Origin: a bacterium
GTDB taxonomy: Bacteria; SZUA-79; Acidulodesulfobacterales; Acidulodesulfobacteraceae
DNA: 5,158 bases
Assembly (NCBI GenBank): GCA_021806125.1
Contig: JAJZYC010000109.1
Span: 1-5,158 of the forward strand
Direction: 5' to 3'
Shown here: piece by piece, positions 1 to 5,158 of the stretch
Position numbering within the stretch: position 1 is the stretch's first letter
Layout: the number at the start of each line of letters is the position of its first letter
Made by a program: the position numbers and the translations under genes
Notes under the pieces: model-generated
Told to the model about the DNA's origin: nothing
Databases searched by the model: none
What the model saw: the letters and a program-made list of their open reading frames with translations, nothing else

Positions 1-254
1 AGATTTTCGAGTTCTTTAAATGCTTCCCTGTTGAGAGAATAATAAACCCACTTCCCCGATTTCCTTCCGTCGATTAACCCTGCTTTTTTTAAAGCCGACA
101 AATGATGCGAAACTAAAGTCTGGTCAAGATCAAGCGCTCTATAAATAACGCATACGCATTTTTCTCCGTTTTTCAATTCGGAAATTATTTTAAATTTGCT
201 TTCGTCACCGAGCAGTTTAAAAAAATTTTTGAGCACCAATTCATCCTTTGTCAT
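1..254 (-). CDS. arsR: ArsR/SmtB-family metalloregulator (partial, C terminus beyond left edge)
   Basis: This is a winged-helix repressor of the ArsR/SmtB family, which leaves its operator when it binds metal or metalloid. I read 84 residues from an ATG at 254; the frame is open at the left edge, so the C terminus is missing (family members usually have 90-120 residues). Residues 33-35 are Cys-Val-Cys, in the place of the Cys32/Cys34 arsenite ligands of E. coli ArsR. The third ligand (Cys37 there) is a Tyr here. The recognition helix (about 44-61, DQTLVSHHLSALKKAGLI) and the wing (GRKSGKWVYYSLN) are clear. No Shine-Dalgarno precedes the ATG. An AAAGG lies 7-10 bases before an in-frame TTG (239) and GTG (236), so the true start may be a few codons later. 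A consensus promoter and palindromic operator lie directly upstream, which suggests autoregulation. As(III)/Sb(III) is the likely ligand; Cd/Pb-type sensing is not excluded. Genes it controls are probably to the left. Confidence 0.88.
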   Translation of the reverse strand, partial: MTKDELVLKNFFKLLGDESKFKIISELKNGEKCVCVIYRALDLDQTLVSHHLSALKKAGLIDGRKSGKWVYYSLNREAFKELEN

Positions 255-283
255 AAATTTATACTATTATTAAAAATTAAAGA

Positions 284-321
284 ATAATGAATATATGAAT
301 TATAATTCATATATTCATTAT
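284..321. promoter_or_regulatory. Perfect 38-bp palindrome, probable ArsR operator
   Basis: Every base from 284 to 302 pairs with its partner from 321 to 303, with no mismatch and no spacer. The core is TGAA-N6-TTCA (296-309), the half-site arrangement known for SmtB/CzrA/ArsR-type operators. A second TGAA/TTCA pair (288-291 and 314-317) sits symmetrically outside it, so two dimers could bind in a nested way. It covers the -10 box and predicted start site of the arsR promoter, which fits autorepression. The sequence is seen directly; the binding protein is inferred from position. Confidence 0.72.
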
Positions 322-346
322 ATGACTTTTTATTTTATATTGTCAA
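317..346 (-). promoter_or_regulatory. Consensus sigma-70 promoter of arsR
   Basis: On the minus strand a perfect -35 TTGACA (346-341) is followed by an 18-nt spacer and a perfect -10 TATAAT (322-317). The predicted transcription start is near 310, giving a leader of about 55 nt before the arsR ATG. The -10 box overlaps the outer arm of the 38-bp palindrome, so a repressor bound there would block polymerase. Confidence 0.75.
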
Positions 347-421
347 TAGATGATTTTTATACTTTATATGGCTCTGTTCGTTTAATTATAGTGTTATATA
401 TATCTATTATTAATTCTTTCA

Positions 422-454
422 GGATAGAAAATATGATATGTCTATTTTCTATCC
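422..454. repeat. Inverted repeat, 12-bp perfect arms with 9-nt spacer
   Basis: The arms GGATAGAAAATA (422-433) and TATTTTCTATCC (443-454) are exact reverse complements around TGATATGTC. The element lies just upstream of the merR -35 box, in the arsR-merR intergenic region. No T-run follows it on either strand, so it does not look like an intrinsic terminator. A binding site for a dimeric regulator is the simplest reading; the regulator is unknown. Apart from this repeat and the promoter/operator elements, I see nothing in 347-466. Confidence 0.6.
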
Positions 455-466
455 ATTAAAAATAGC

Positions 467-497
467 TTGCATTATACTTAACTATAAGGTTTATAAT
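467..497 (+). promoter_or_regulatory. MerR-type promoter/operator of merR (19-nt spacer)
   Basis: The -35 TTGCAT (467-472) and a perfect -10 TATAAT (492-497) are separated by 19 nt, the overlong spacing typical of promoters that MerR-family activators twist into register. An imperfect dyad spans the spacer: GCATTATA (469-476) against TATAAGGT (483-490), 6 of 8 positions complementary, centred near 479/480. The AAGGTT before the -10 matches the half-site style of CueR/PbrR/CadR operators. Transcription would start near 504, leaving a leader of about 24 nt before the merR ATG. Confidence 0.68.
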
Positions 498-527
498 ATA
501 GTATTAAGAAGAGGTTAAGATTAAAAT

Positions 528-923
528 ATGACTATAGGACAGTTAGCCAAAGCAGTTAATTTAAATACCCAAACCATAAGGTATTACGAGCGCATAGGTT
601 TAATCGATAAACCCGATACTAATGATGCGGGGTACAGGATATATTCCGAAAAGGCTGCGGATGTCTTGCGTTTCATAAAACATGCAAAAGAAATCGGTTT
701 TTCCTTAAAGCAGATTTCCGAAATTTTTTCGTTAGAAAACAATAAAAACAATACGTGCTCTAAAGTGAAAATGTTGGCCGAAAAAAAAGTATATGAGATA
801 GACAAGAAGCTTAATTCATTGAAGATTATGCGAAAAGAGCTTTTAAATCTTATATCGTTATGTGAAGAAAAAAAGAACAATCCAGGATGTCCGATTTTAG
901 ATATTTTAAAGCTCCAGAGCTGA
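528..923 (+). CDS. MerR-family divalent-metal-responsive regulator (Hg/Pb/Cd type)
   Basis: This 131-residue protein is a dimeric activator/repressor of the MerR family. The N-terminal winged helix-turn-helix (1-70; TIGQLAKAVNLNTQTIRYYE, then the GYRIYS wing) is intact, followed by a long dimerisation helix (about 78-110). Cysteines 77, 112 and 121 are spaced 35 and 9 residues apart, exactly as Cys82/117/126 of Tn501 MerR. Copper/silver sensors of the CueR type have Ser at the first position and a spacing of 8, so a 2+ thiophilic ion is more likely. Hg, Pb and Cd cannot be separated by eye. The start is supported by the canonical MerR N terminus; GAGG at 511-514 is a rather distant ribosome site. 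A 19-nt-spaced promoter upstream implies autoregulation. The 13-codon ORF and the DUF4149 gene follow on the same strand and may be its targets. Confidence 0.9.
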   Translation: MTIGQLAKAVNLNTQTIRYYERIGLIDKPDTNDAGYRIYSEKAADVLRFIKHAKEIGFSLKQISEIFSLENNKNNTCSKVKMLAEKKVYEIDKKLNSLKIMRKELLNLISLCEEKKNNPGCPILDILKLQS

Positions 924-947
924 ATTAATTTAATTATGTTTTATATT

Positions 948-952
948 GGAGG
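948..952 (+). promoter_or_regulatory. Strong Shine-Dalgarno for the 13-codon ORF
   Basis: GGAGG lies 5 nt before the ATG at 958 and is the best ribosome binding site in the window, better than those of merR, arsR or fdsA. It is the main reason to believe that translation starts at 958. Confidence 0.6.
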
Positions 953-957
953 TATTT

Positions 958-999
958 ATGAAAAAAATAGATATAAGCAAACTTAGCTGTTGTGCGTAA
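958..999 (+). CDS. 13-codon Cys-Cys small ORF (leader peptide, or remnant of a frameshifted gene)
   Basis: The ORF reads MKKIDISKLSCCA and stops at TAA (997-999). I do not recognise a family. Its GGAGG ribosome site with 5-nt spacing is excellent, and the two adjacent cysteines near the stop stand out between a thiol-based metal regulator (ends 923, 34 nt upstream) and a membrane protein gene (starts 1051). Possible roles are a cysteine- or metal-responsive leader peptide controlling the downstream gene, a tiny metal-binding peptide, or the start of a small membrane protein broken by an indel. In favour of the last, the -1 frame after the cysteines continues CVIPAILFIWYNKFFRRK, a hydrophobic segment followed by basic residues. 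In its own frame, a second TAA (1048-1050) lies immediately before the next start codon. Confidence 0.5.
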   Translation: MKKIDISKLSCCA

Positions 1000-1019
1000 T
1001 ACCGGCAATTTTATTTATA

Positions 1020-1028
1020 TGGTATAAT
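1020..1028 (+). promoter_or_regulatory. Possible extended -10 promoter for the DUF4149 gene
   Basis: TGGTATAAT matches the extended -10 consensus TGnTATAAT, with a predicted start near 1035, just before the ribosome site (GGAG, 1039-1042). No -35 box is recognisable at 17-19 nt. In sequence this AT-rich such a match can arise by chance, and co-transcription from the merR promoter is an equally good explanation. Confidence 0.3.
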
Positions 1029-1050
1029 AAATTTTTTCGGAGAAAACTAA

Positions 1051-1515
1051 ATGTATTTAAATATCTTTGTGTATGTTTATTTAATATGTTTGTCGATTTT
1101 CTTCGGTTCAAGCATATTCATAGGATATATAGCGGCGCCCTATATCTTTAAAACGCTGTATTCCAGAAACGAAGCGGGAAACATGGTAGGGGCTTTGCTT
1201 CATAAATTTTCGACACTCGGATATATTACTCAGGTTTTAATGGTAATTGCGGGGTATATTTTATATTTAAACCGCGCCGCAGTTTTAAGTATTTTTATTC
1301 TTCCTTTAATAATACTAATTCTGCTGTTATTTTCGGAAAATTTCGTTTCCAAAAAGATGAACGGCCTTAAAAAACAGATGGGTTCTATAGACGAAACGCC
1401 GAAAGACGACATGAAAAGAAAACAATTTAACAGCCTGCATAAATGGTCAGTTAAATTATTTTTATTGAACGAACTGCTTTGCCTGCCGTTATTTTATTTC
1501 ATATTAATTAAATAA
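1051..1515 (+). CDS. DUF4149/TMEM205-like integral membrane protein
   Basis: This 154-residue cytoplasmic-membrane protein has four predicted helices: about 4-25, 57-73, 76-95 and 134-152. A basic hydrophilic loop (about 99-128) separates helices 3 and 4. Features of the DUF4149 family (related to eukaryotic TMEM205) are the P30-YIF after helix 1, the AG-x(3)-G segment at 42-47, and the C-terminal FNSLHKWSVKLFLLN with Leu129-His130 and Asn140. The family has no established bacterial biochemical function; human TMEM205 has been linked to cisplatin resistance. Only two cysteines (13 and 144), both in helices, are present, so it is not a MerT-like Cys-pair transporter. GGAG at 1039-1042, 8 nt before the ATG, supports the start. 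Its place behind a metal-sensing MerR gene suggests, but does not prove, a role in metal stress. It is convergent with fdsA, 15 bp apart. Confidence 0.75.
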   Translation: MYLNIFVYVYLICLSIFFGSSIFIGYIAAPYIFKTLYSRNEAGNMVGALLHKFSTLGYITQVLMVIAGYILYLNRAAVLSIFILPLIILILLLFSENFVSKKMNGLKKQMGSIDETPKDDMKRKQFNSLHKWSVKLFLLNELLCLPLFYFILIK

Positions 1516-1555
1516 TAAATAATTTATTTATTATAAGTTTTCTATAACTTTTTTT
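1512..1555. terminator. AT-only dyad between convergent genes, possible weak bidirectional terminator
   Basis: Arms ATAATAAATA (1512-1521) and TATTTATTAT (1525-1534) are exact complements with a 3-nt loop and overlap the stop codons of both converging genes. On the plus strand a second small stem AAGTT/AACTT (1535-1539, 1546-1550) runs into a T-run (1549-1555). Neither stem has GC strength, so termination is plausible from position rather than convincing from structure. Confidence 0.35.
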
Positions 1556-4509
1556 ATAACGGTTTTAAAATTATTTTCGCCGGCGCCGTAAATTTCAAAC
1601 AATTTTATGCGTAAAAACGGTTCCCAGTATTTGTTAATGTGGCTTTGAATCTCTTCCGCCGCCGCATCCGGCGGATACGGCGAAAAAATCCTGCAAATAT
1701 CCAAAAAAATCGATTTAATTTCTTCGTTTCCTTGAAATAACGGTTTAAACTCTCTTGAAGCAAAAGGCGCGTCGGCTTTGCTTATAGAAACCGCCGTCAC
1801 TTTATATTCCGGAGTTTCCGTTGACCAGTCCGCATATTCGCTCGTTAAAACGTTGGTTTTAAGCTCCGGAAAATGAAAAGTAGTTGCGACTACGCCTCTC
1901 ATAACCCTTTCGCCGATTTTTGCGTTAAGCGTAACCGAACCCTTTTTGCTTTTGACCGTCACGAGACCGCCGTCTGCGATAGACAGCTTTTCCGCATCTT
2001 CTTTGGAAATTTCCAAAATATCGCGTCCGTACCACATGCTGTTAAAACTTTTTCGGGTATTATTCGAACAGTTATACTGGTAAAGATTTCTTACGGTCGT
2101 TAAAATAAAAGGGTATTCTTCCGATATAGAATCTTTGGAACCTATAAATTTAGTAATCGTAAATCTGCCTCTGCCGCGGACAAATTTATCTTTATGGAGA
2201 ATCGGCGTACCGTCCGGATTTTCGGGATTAACCGGCCACTGCGCCGAATCTTTTTTATCTAATAAATCATAGCTTAGCCCAGAAAACTGCGGCGTAGTTA
2301 GAGCAATTTCATCCATTATTTCGGAAGGATGTCCGTAATGCATCCCGTAACCCATAGCATCGGAGAGCCCGGCGATTATCTGCCAGTCCTGCAAACCTGC
2401 GGCGGGGTCTAGAACCTTTCTTACTCTCTGTACCCGTCTTTCCCAGTTTGTAAAAGTCCCGTCTTTTTCCAAAAAAGACGAACCCGGAAGTAAAACATGC
2501 GAGTATTCCGCAGTTGACGTTTTAAATAAATCGTGGACGACTACCGTTTCCATATTGCTTAAAGATTCTATAATCCTGTTAGAGTCGGGGTCTGTTTGGA
2601 CTATATCTTCGCCCATAATATATATTCCTTTAAATCTGCCGTCTAATCCGCCCCTTAACATGTCCGGAAGCCTCATACCGGGGACTCCGTCTAATTTTAC
2701 GCTCCATATTTTTTCAAATACCGCCCTCGATTTTTCATCGGAAATATGTCTATAGCCGGGCAGTGAAGAAGGTTCCGCACCCATATCCGCCGCACCCTGA
2801 ACGTTGTTCTGCCCCCTGAGCGGACTGACGCCGACGCCTTTTCTGCCGATATTTCCCGAAGACATAGCCAAATTCGCAATTGCAAGAACGCCAGTAGAAC
2901 CCTGCAAATGTTCGGTTACGCCTAGACCGTAAAATATCGAAGCATTGACTGCTTTGGCATACAGGCGGGCGGCGCCCTCTATATCTTCCTTTGGAACGCC
3001 GCTTATTTTCGACGCCGTATTCGGCGAGTTCGATTCATTCAGTATAAAATTCTCCCATAACCTGAAAGATTCTTCATCGCATCTCGTTTTTATAAAATCT
3101 TTTTTAATTAAATTTTCTTTTAAAATATAATGAGCCATTGCATTAAGCAGTATTACGTTAGTGCCGGGAAGCGGCCTTAAATGATAACGCGCGGCTATAT
3201 GGGGCGACTTTGCAACCTCGGTTTTTCTGGGGTCTATAACTATAAGCCCTGCCCCGTTACGCGCCGCTTTTCTGATAAAAGAACCTACTACCGGATGAGC
3301 TTCGGTAGGATTTGAACCTATAACCATTATTACGTCGGATTTAAACAGCGAACTTAAATCCTGCGTTCCAGCTCCGGCACCAAACGCAACCCCAAGGCCG
3401 TAACCCGTGGGTTGATGGCAGACCCTTGCGCAAGTATCTATGTTATTGTTGCGAAAAACGGCTCTTACTAATTTCTGCATTAAATAATTTTCTTCGTTCG
3501 TGCACCTTGAAGAACTTATTGCGCCGAGCGCATTAATTCCGTAGTCTTTTTGAATTTTTTTAAATCTATTCGCAATAAAACCAAAAGCTTCTTCCCATGA
3601 AACCTGCCTGAACGGCAAACCAAGATTTTCCCTTATAAGTGGATGTTTAAGCCTCTCGCCGCTTTTAGCATATCCGAACGAAAATCTGCCTTTAATACAG
3701 GAGCGTCCGTAATTAGACAGGCTTCCGTCAACGGGAACCGCCCTTATAATGTTATCTCCTTTTGTTTCTACGTTAAAAGAACATCCTACTCCGCAGTAGC
3801 CGCAGGTCGTTCTTGTCGTCTTAAAAGGTTTGCCGTAATCAGCAACGCCTTTTTCTATAAGCGCCCCGGTAGGACAGGCTTTTATGCAGGCGCCGCAGGA
3901 AACGCATTCGGAGTTGAAAAAGCTGTTTTCTTTGCCCCAGCCTGCTTTTATTACGGAATTAAAACCTCTTCCCGCAACCGTAAGGGCAAAATTACCCTGA
4001 ATTTCTGCGCATGCCCTGACGCATCTTGCGCAGACTATGCATCTTTTCGGGTCGAATAAAAAATAAGGATTGGAATCGTCAACCGGCAGATTTAAATGGC
4101 TTTTTCCCCTGAACCTTATGCCGCTTAAACCGAAATAAGAAGCCGCGGATTGAAGTTCGCATATCCCGTTTTTTGAGCAGGTAAGGCAGTCGTTCGGATG
4201 GTCGGAAAGATATAACTCTATTAAGGTTTTTTTCAAAGAAAAAAGTTCATCCGAAACGGTTTTTATTTTCATGCCGCTTTCGGCATATAAGGAACACGAC
4301 GGCAAATATCCCTTCCTTCCTTCGGCTATAACGCCGCAAAGCCTGCAAGAGCCGTAAGGAATCAAATCCTTGTAATCGCAAAGCGCCGGAATATAAATGC
4401 CGTTTTGCCGGGCCGCCTGCAGTACAGTAACTCCTTTATCGACGTTAAAGATATTGCCGTCGATTTCTATCGTTATTTTTTCGGAATCGTTTTCTTTTTC
4501 GCCGTTCAT
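1531..4509 (-). CDS. fdsA: NAD-type formate dehydrogenase catalytic subunit (FdsA) with fused FdsD-like C-terminal domain
   Basis: This 992-residue subunit oxidises formate to CO2 at a bis-MGD molybdenum or tungsten centre. Domains in order: 2Fe-2S ferredoxin (C44, C55, C58, C72); NuoG-like His-ligated 4Fe-4S (H104, C108, C111, C117); two 4Fe-4S ferredoxin motifs (C157/160/163/167 and C202/205/208/212); the 4Fe-4S of the catalytic domain (C236, C239, C243, C271); the molybdopterin oxidoreductase core; and the dinucleotide-binding domain (about 795-910). The active site is ARVCH (361-365), so the metal ligand is Cys364, not selenocysteine. His365 and Arg565 (RGQNNVQGA) are the other conserved catalytic residues. 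Residues ~925-992 resemble the separate delta subunit FdsD (HINKYWEPFLR, 957-967), which explains why the protein is longer than typical FdsA (about 950). The gene lies 24 nt after fdsB on the same strand. No Shine-Dalgarno is visible before the ATG; the leader is A/T only, so coupling to fdsB is likely. No fdsC follows. Confidence 0.93.
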   Translation of the reverse strand: MNGEKENDSEKITIEIDGNIFNVDKGVTVLQAARQNGIYIPALCDYKDLIPYGSCRLCGVIAEGRKGYLPSCSLYAESGMKIKTVSDELFSLKKTLIELYLSDHPNDCLTCSKNGICELQSAASYFGLSGIRFRGKSHLNLPVDDSNPYFLFDPKRCIVCARCVRACAEIQGNFALTVAGRGFNSVIKAGWGKENSFFNSECVSCGACIKACPTGALIEKGVADYGKPFKTTRTTCGYCGVGCSFNVETKGDNIIRAVPVDGSLSNYGRSCIKGRFSFGYAKSGERLKHPLIRENLGLPFRQVSWEEAFGFIANRFKKIQKDYGINALGAISSSRCTNEENYLMQKLVRAVFRNNNIDTCARVCHQPTGYGLGVAFGAGAGTQDLSSLFKSDVIMVIGSNPTEAHPVVGSFIRKAARNGAGLIVIDPRKTEVAKSPHIAARYHLRPLPGTNVILLNAMAHYILKENLIKKDFIKTRCDEESFRLWENFILNESNSPNTASKISGVPKEDIEGAARLYAKAVNASIFYGLGVTEHLQGSTGVLAIANLAMSSGNIGRKGVGVSPLRGQNNVQGAADMGAEPSSLPGYRHISDEKSRAVFEKIWSVKLDGVPGMRLPDMLRGGLDGRFKGIYIMGEDIVQTDPDSNRIIESLSNMETVVVHDLFKTSTAEYSHVLLPGSSFLEKDGTFTNWERRVQRVRKVLDPAAGLQDWQIIAGLSDAMGYGMHYGHPSEIMDEIALTTPQFSGLSYDLLDKKDSAQWPVNPENPDGTPILHKDKFVRGRGRFTITKFIGSKDSISEEYPFILTTVRNLYQYNCSNNTRKSFNSMWYGRDILEISKEDAEKLSIADGGLVTVKSKKGSVTLNAKIGERVMRGVVATTFHFPELKTNVLTSEYADWSTETPEYKVTAVSISKADAPFASREFKPLFQGNEEIKSIFLDICRIFSPYPPDAAAEEIQSHINKYWEPFLRIKLFEIYGAGENNFKTVIKKVIENL

Positions 4510-4533
4510 TTTTAATTTTAATAAATAGTTTTT

Positions 4534-5158
4534 TCAGGCTTCTACAATTTCATTTTTATAATAAGCCAAGAGGCTTCTTACCGGCATATAAACGCCTGCT
4601 CCAAAACCGCATAAGGATAAATATTTCATGGATTCAAGAATCTCGTCTATTATTTTTAAATTTTCTTCAATATTCTGTTTTTTCAAAATCCTTTCGAAGA
4701 GCTCTTTGAGCCTCACCGTTCCTATTCTGCAGGGGGCGCATTTGCCGCAGGATTCGTCTATAAAAAAATCTAAAGAGCTTAAAAGCCTGTATTTCATATC
4801 CGTCCCGTCGTTAAAAACTACGATGCCTCCGTGGCCCAGCAGTCCTCCTTTTTCCGATACGCCTTCATAAGAAAGATTTAAATCGAGAAACTCATCGCTT
4901 AACGGGAAATAAGCGCCGAGCGGTCCGCCTATCTGAACCGTTTCGGCATTTTCGTCCGCTTCTGCAAGCTTTAAAAGTTCTCTCAAGGTAACGCCGAAGG
5001 GCAATTCAAAAATTCCGGGATTTTTAACTGCTCCGGAAACCTGAAAAGGCATCGTGCCTTTAGAATTTTCCGTACCTAAAGATAGAAAGTATTCTAAATT
5101 AGAATTATCGCCAAGAATATAAACGGCATAAGCAAACGTCAATACGTTATTAATAAGG
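4534..5158 (-). CDS. fdsB: NuoF-like formate dehydrogenase beta subunit (partial, N terminus beyond right edge)
   Basis: This is the C-terminal part of the diaphorase subunit that passes electrons from FdsA to NAD+. The frame is open to the right edge: it reads LINNVLTFAYAVYILG from the first complete codon, matching the NNVET-type segment in the middle of NuoF/HoxF/FdsB. A TTG at 5142 is therefore not the start. About 207 residues are visible. An SLBB-like stretch (FQVSGAVKNPGIFELPFGVT) is followed by GGPLGAYFP and GGLLGHGGIVV, then the 4Fe-4S motif ESCGKCAPCRIGT with the fourth cysteine in LSLCGFGAG, equivalent to cluster N3 of complex I. The FMN- and NAD-binding half, and any N-terminal thioredoxin-like 2Fe-2S domain, would lie outside the window. 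Its position before fdsA fits the fdsG-fdsB-fdsA order. A subunit of a related NAD-linked or electron-bifurcating hydrogenase would look similar, but the neighbour settles on formate dehydrogenase. Confidence 0.9.
   Translation of the reverse strand, partial: LINNVLTFAYAVYILGDNSNLEYFLSLGTENSKGTMPFQVSGAVKNPGIFELPFGVTLRELLKLAEADENAETVQIGGPLGAYFPLSDEFLDLNLSYEGVSEKGGLLGHGGIVVFNDGTDMKYRLLSSLDFFIDESCGKCAPCRIGTVRLKELFERILKKQNIEENLKIIDEILESMKYLSLCGFGAGVYMPVRSLLAYYKNEIVEA

Noticed and set aside
422..454. Inverted repeat as an intrinsic terminator
   Set aside because: Neither strand has a T-run after the stem and no gene ends next to it; it was kept only as an unassigned dyad.
584..880. 98-codon minus-strand open frame across merR
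   Set aside because: It lies antisense to a clearly conserved MerR protein; the Phe/Ser-rich product is typical of shadow frames in AT-rich coding DNA.
910..921. Hairpin AGCTC-CA-GAGCT at the end of merR as a terminator
   Set aside because: The 2-nt loop is too tight, the stem is only about 5 bp and there is no proper T-run after it.
528..923. CueR-type copper sensor
   Set aside because: Cys77 is present and the Cys112-Cys121 spacing is 9; CueR has Ser77 and spacing 8.
3416..3421. Selenocysteine (in-frame TGA) at the formate dehydrogenase active site
   Set aside because: The active-site codon of ARVCH is a normal Cys codon and no in-frame TGA occurs, so this is a Cys-type enzyme.
3643..4059. 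138-codon open frame on the plus strand inside fdsA
   Set aside because: It is the antisense shadow of the iron-sulfur region of fdsA, whose cysteine motifs are intact. The translated product shows no family features, and no ribosome site was identified.
5140..5142. TTG as start codon of the fdsB segment
   Set aside because: The frame stays open to the window edge and the upstream residues (LINNV) belong to the conserved NuoF-type segment, so the gene simply continues outside.

Overview
The window is AT-rich bacterial DNA. Its right two thirds encode part of a soluble, NuoEFG-like, molybdenum or tungsten NAD-type formate dehydrogenase (fds/fdh operon, minus strand). Its left third is a small metal-stress locus with two different thiol-based metalloregulators. 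The gene types suggest an anaerobic, microaerophilic or chemolithotrophic bacterium. A deltaproteobacterium-like lineage is possible, but that is a guess from composition and gene style only.

Layout. From the left edge to 254 (minus) is the N-terminal part of an ArsR-family repressor with a Cys-x-Cys sensor motif; the gene runs off the window. Positions 255-527 form a divergent regulatory region. It holds a perfect 38-bp palindrome overlapped by a consensus TTGACA-18-TATAAT promoter pointing at arsR, then an unexplained 12-9-12 inverted repeat, then a MerR-type promoter with the diagnostic 19-nt spacer. From 528 to 923 (+) is a MerR-family regulator whose three cysteines have the spacing of mercury/lead/cadmium sensors. 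Next comes a 13-codon ORF (958-999, +) ending Ser-Cys-Cys-Ala behind the best ribosome binding site in the window. It is followed by a DUF4149/TMEM205-like four-helix membrane protein (1051-1515, +). The plus-strand genes meet the formate dehydrogenase operon tail to tail at 1515/1531, with an AT-only dyad between them.

The formate dehydrogenase part consists of the large catalytic subunit FdsA (1531-4509, minus) and, upstream of it, the C-terminal part of the NuoF-like flavin/NAD subunit FdsB (4534 to the right edge, minus). FdsA carries one 2Fe-2S and five 4Fe-4S cysteine sets and a Cys (not selenocysteine) active site. Its last ~68 residues look like the normally separate small delta subunit FdsD fused to its C terminus. 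Electrons from formate would pass through the FdsA clusters to the FdsB cluster and flavin, and on to NAD+.

Most worth following up are the apparent FdsA-FdsD fusion, the tiny Cys-Cys ORF (with a hydrophobic continuation in the -1 frame) between a metal-sensing MerR and a DUF4149 membrane protein, and the two operator regions.
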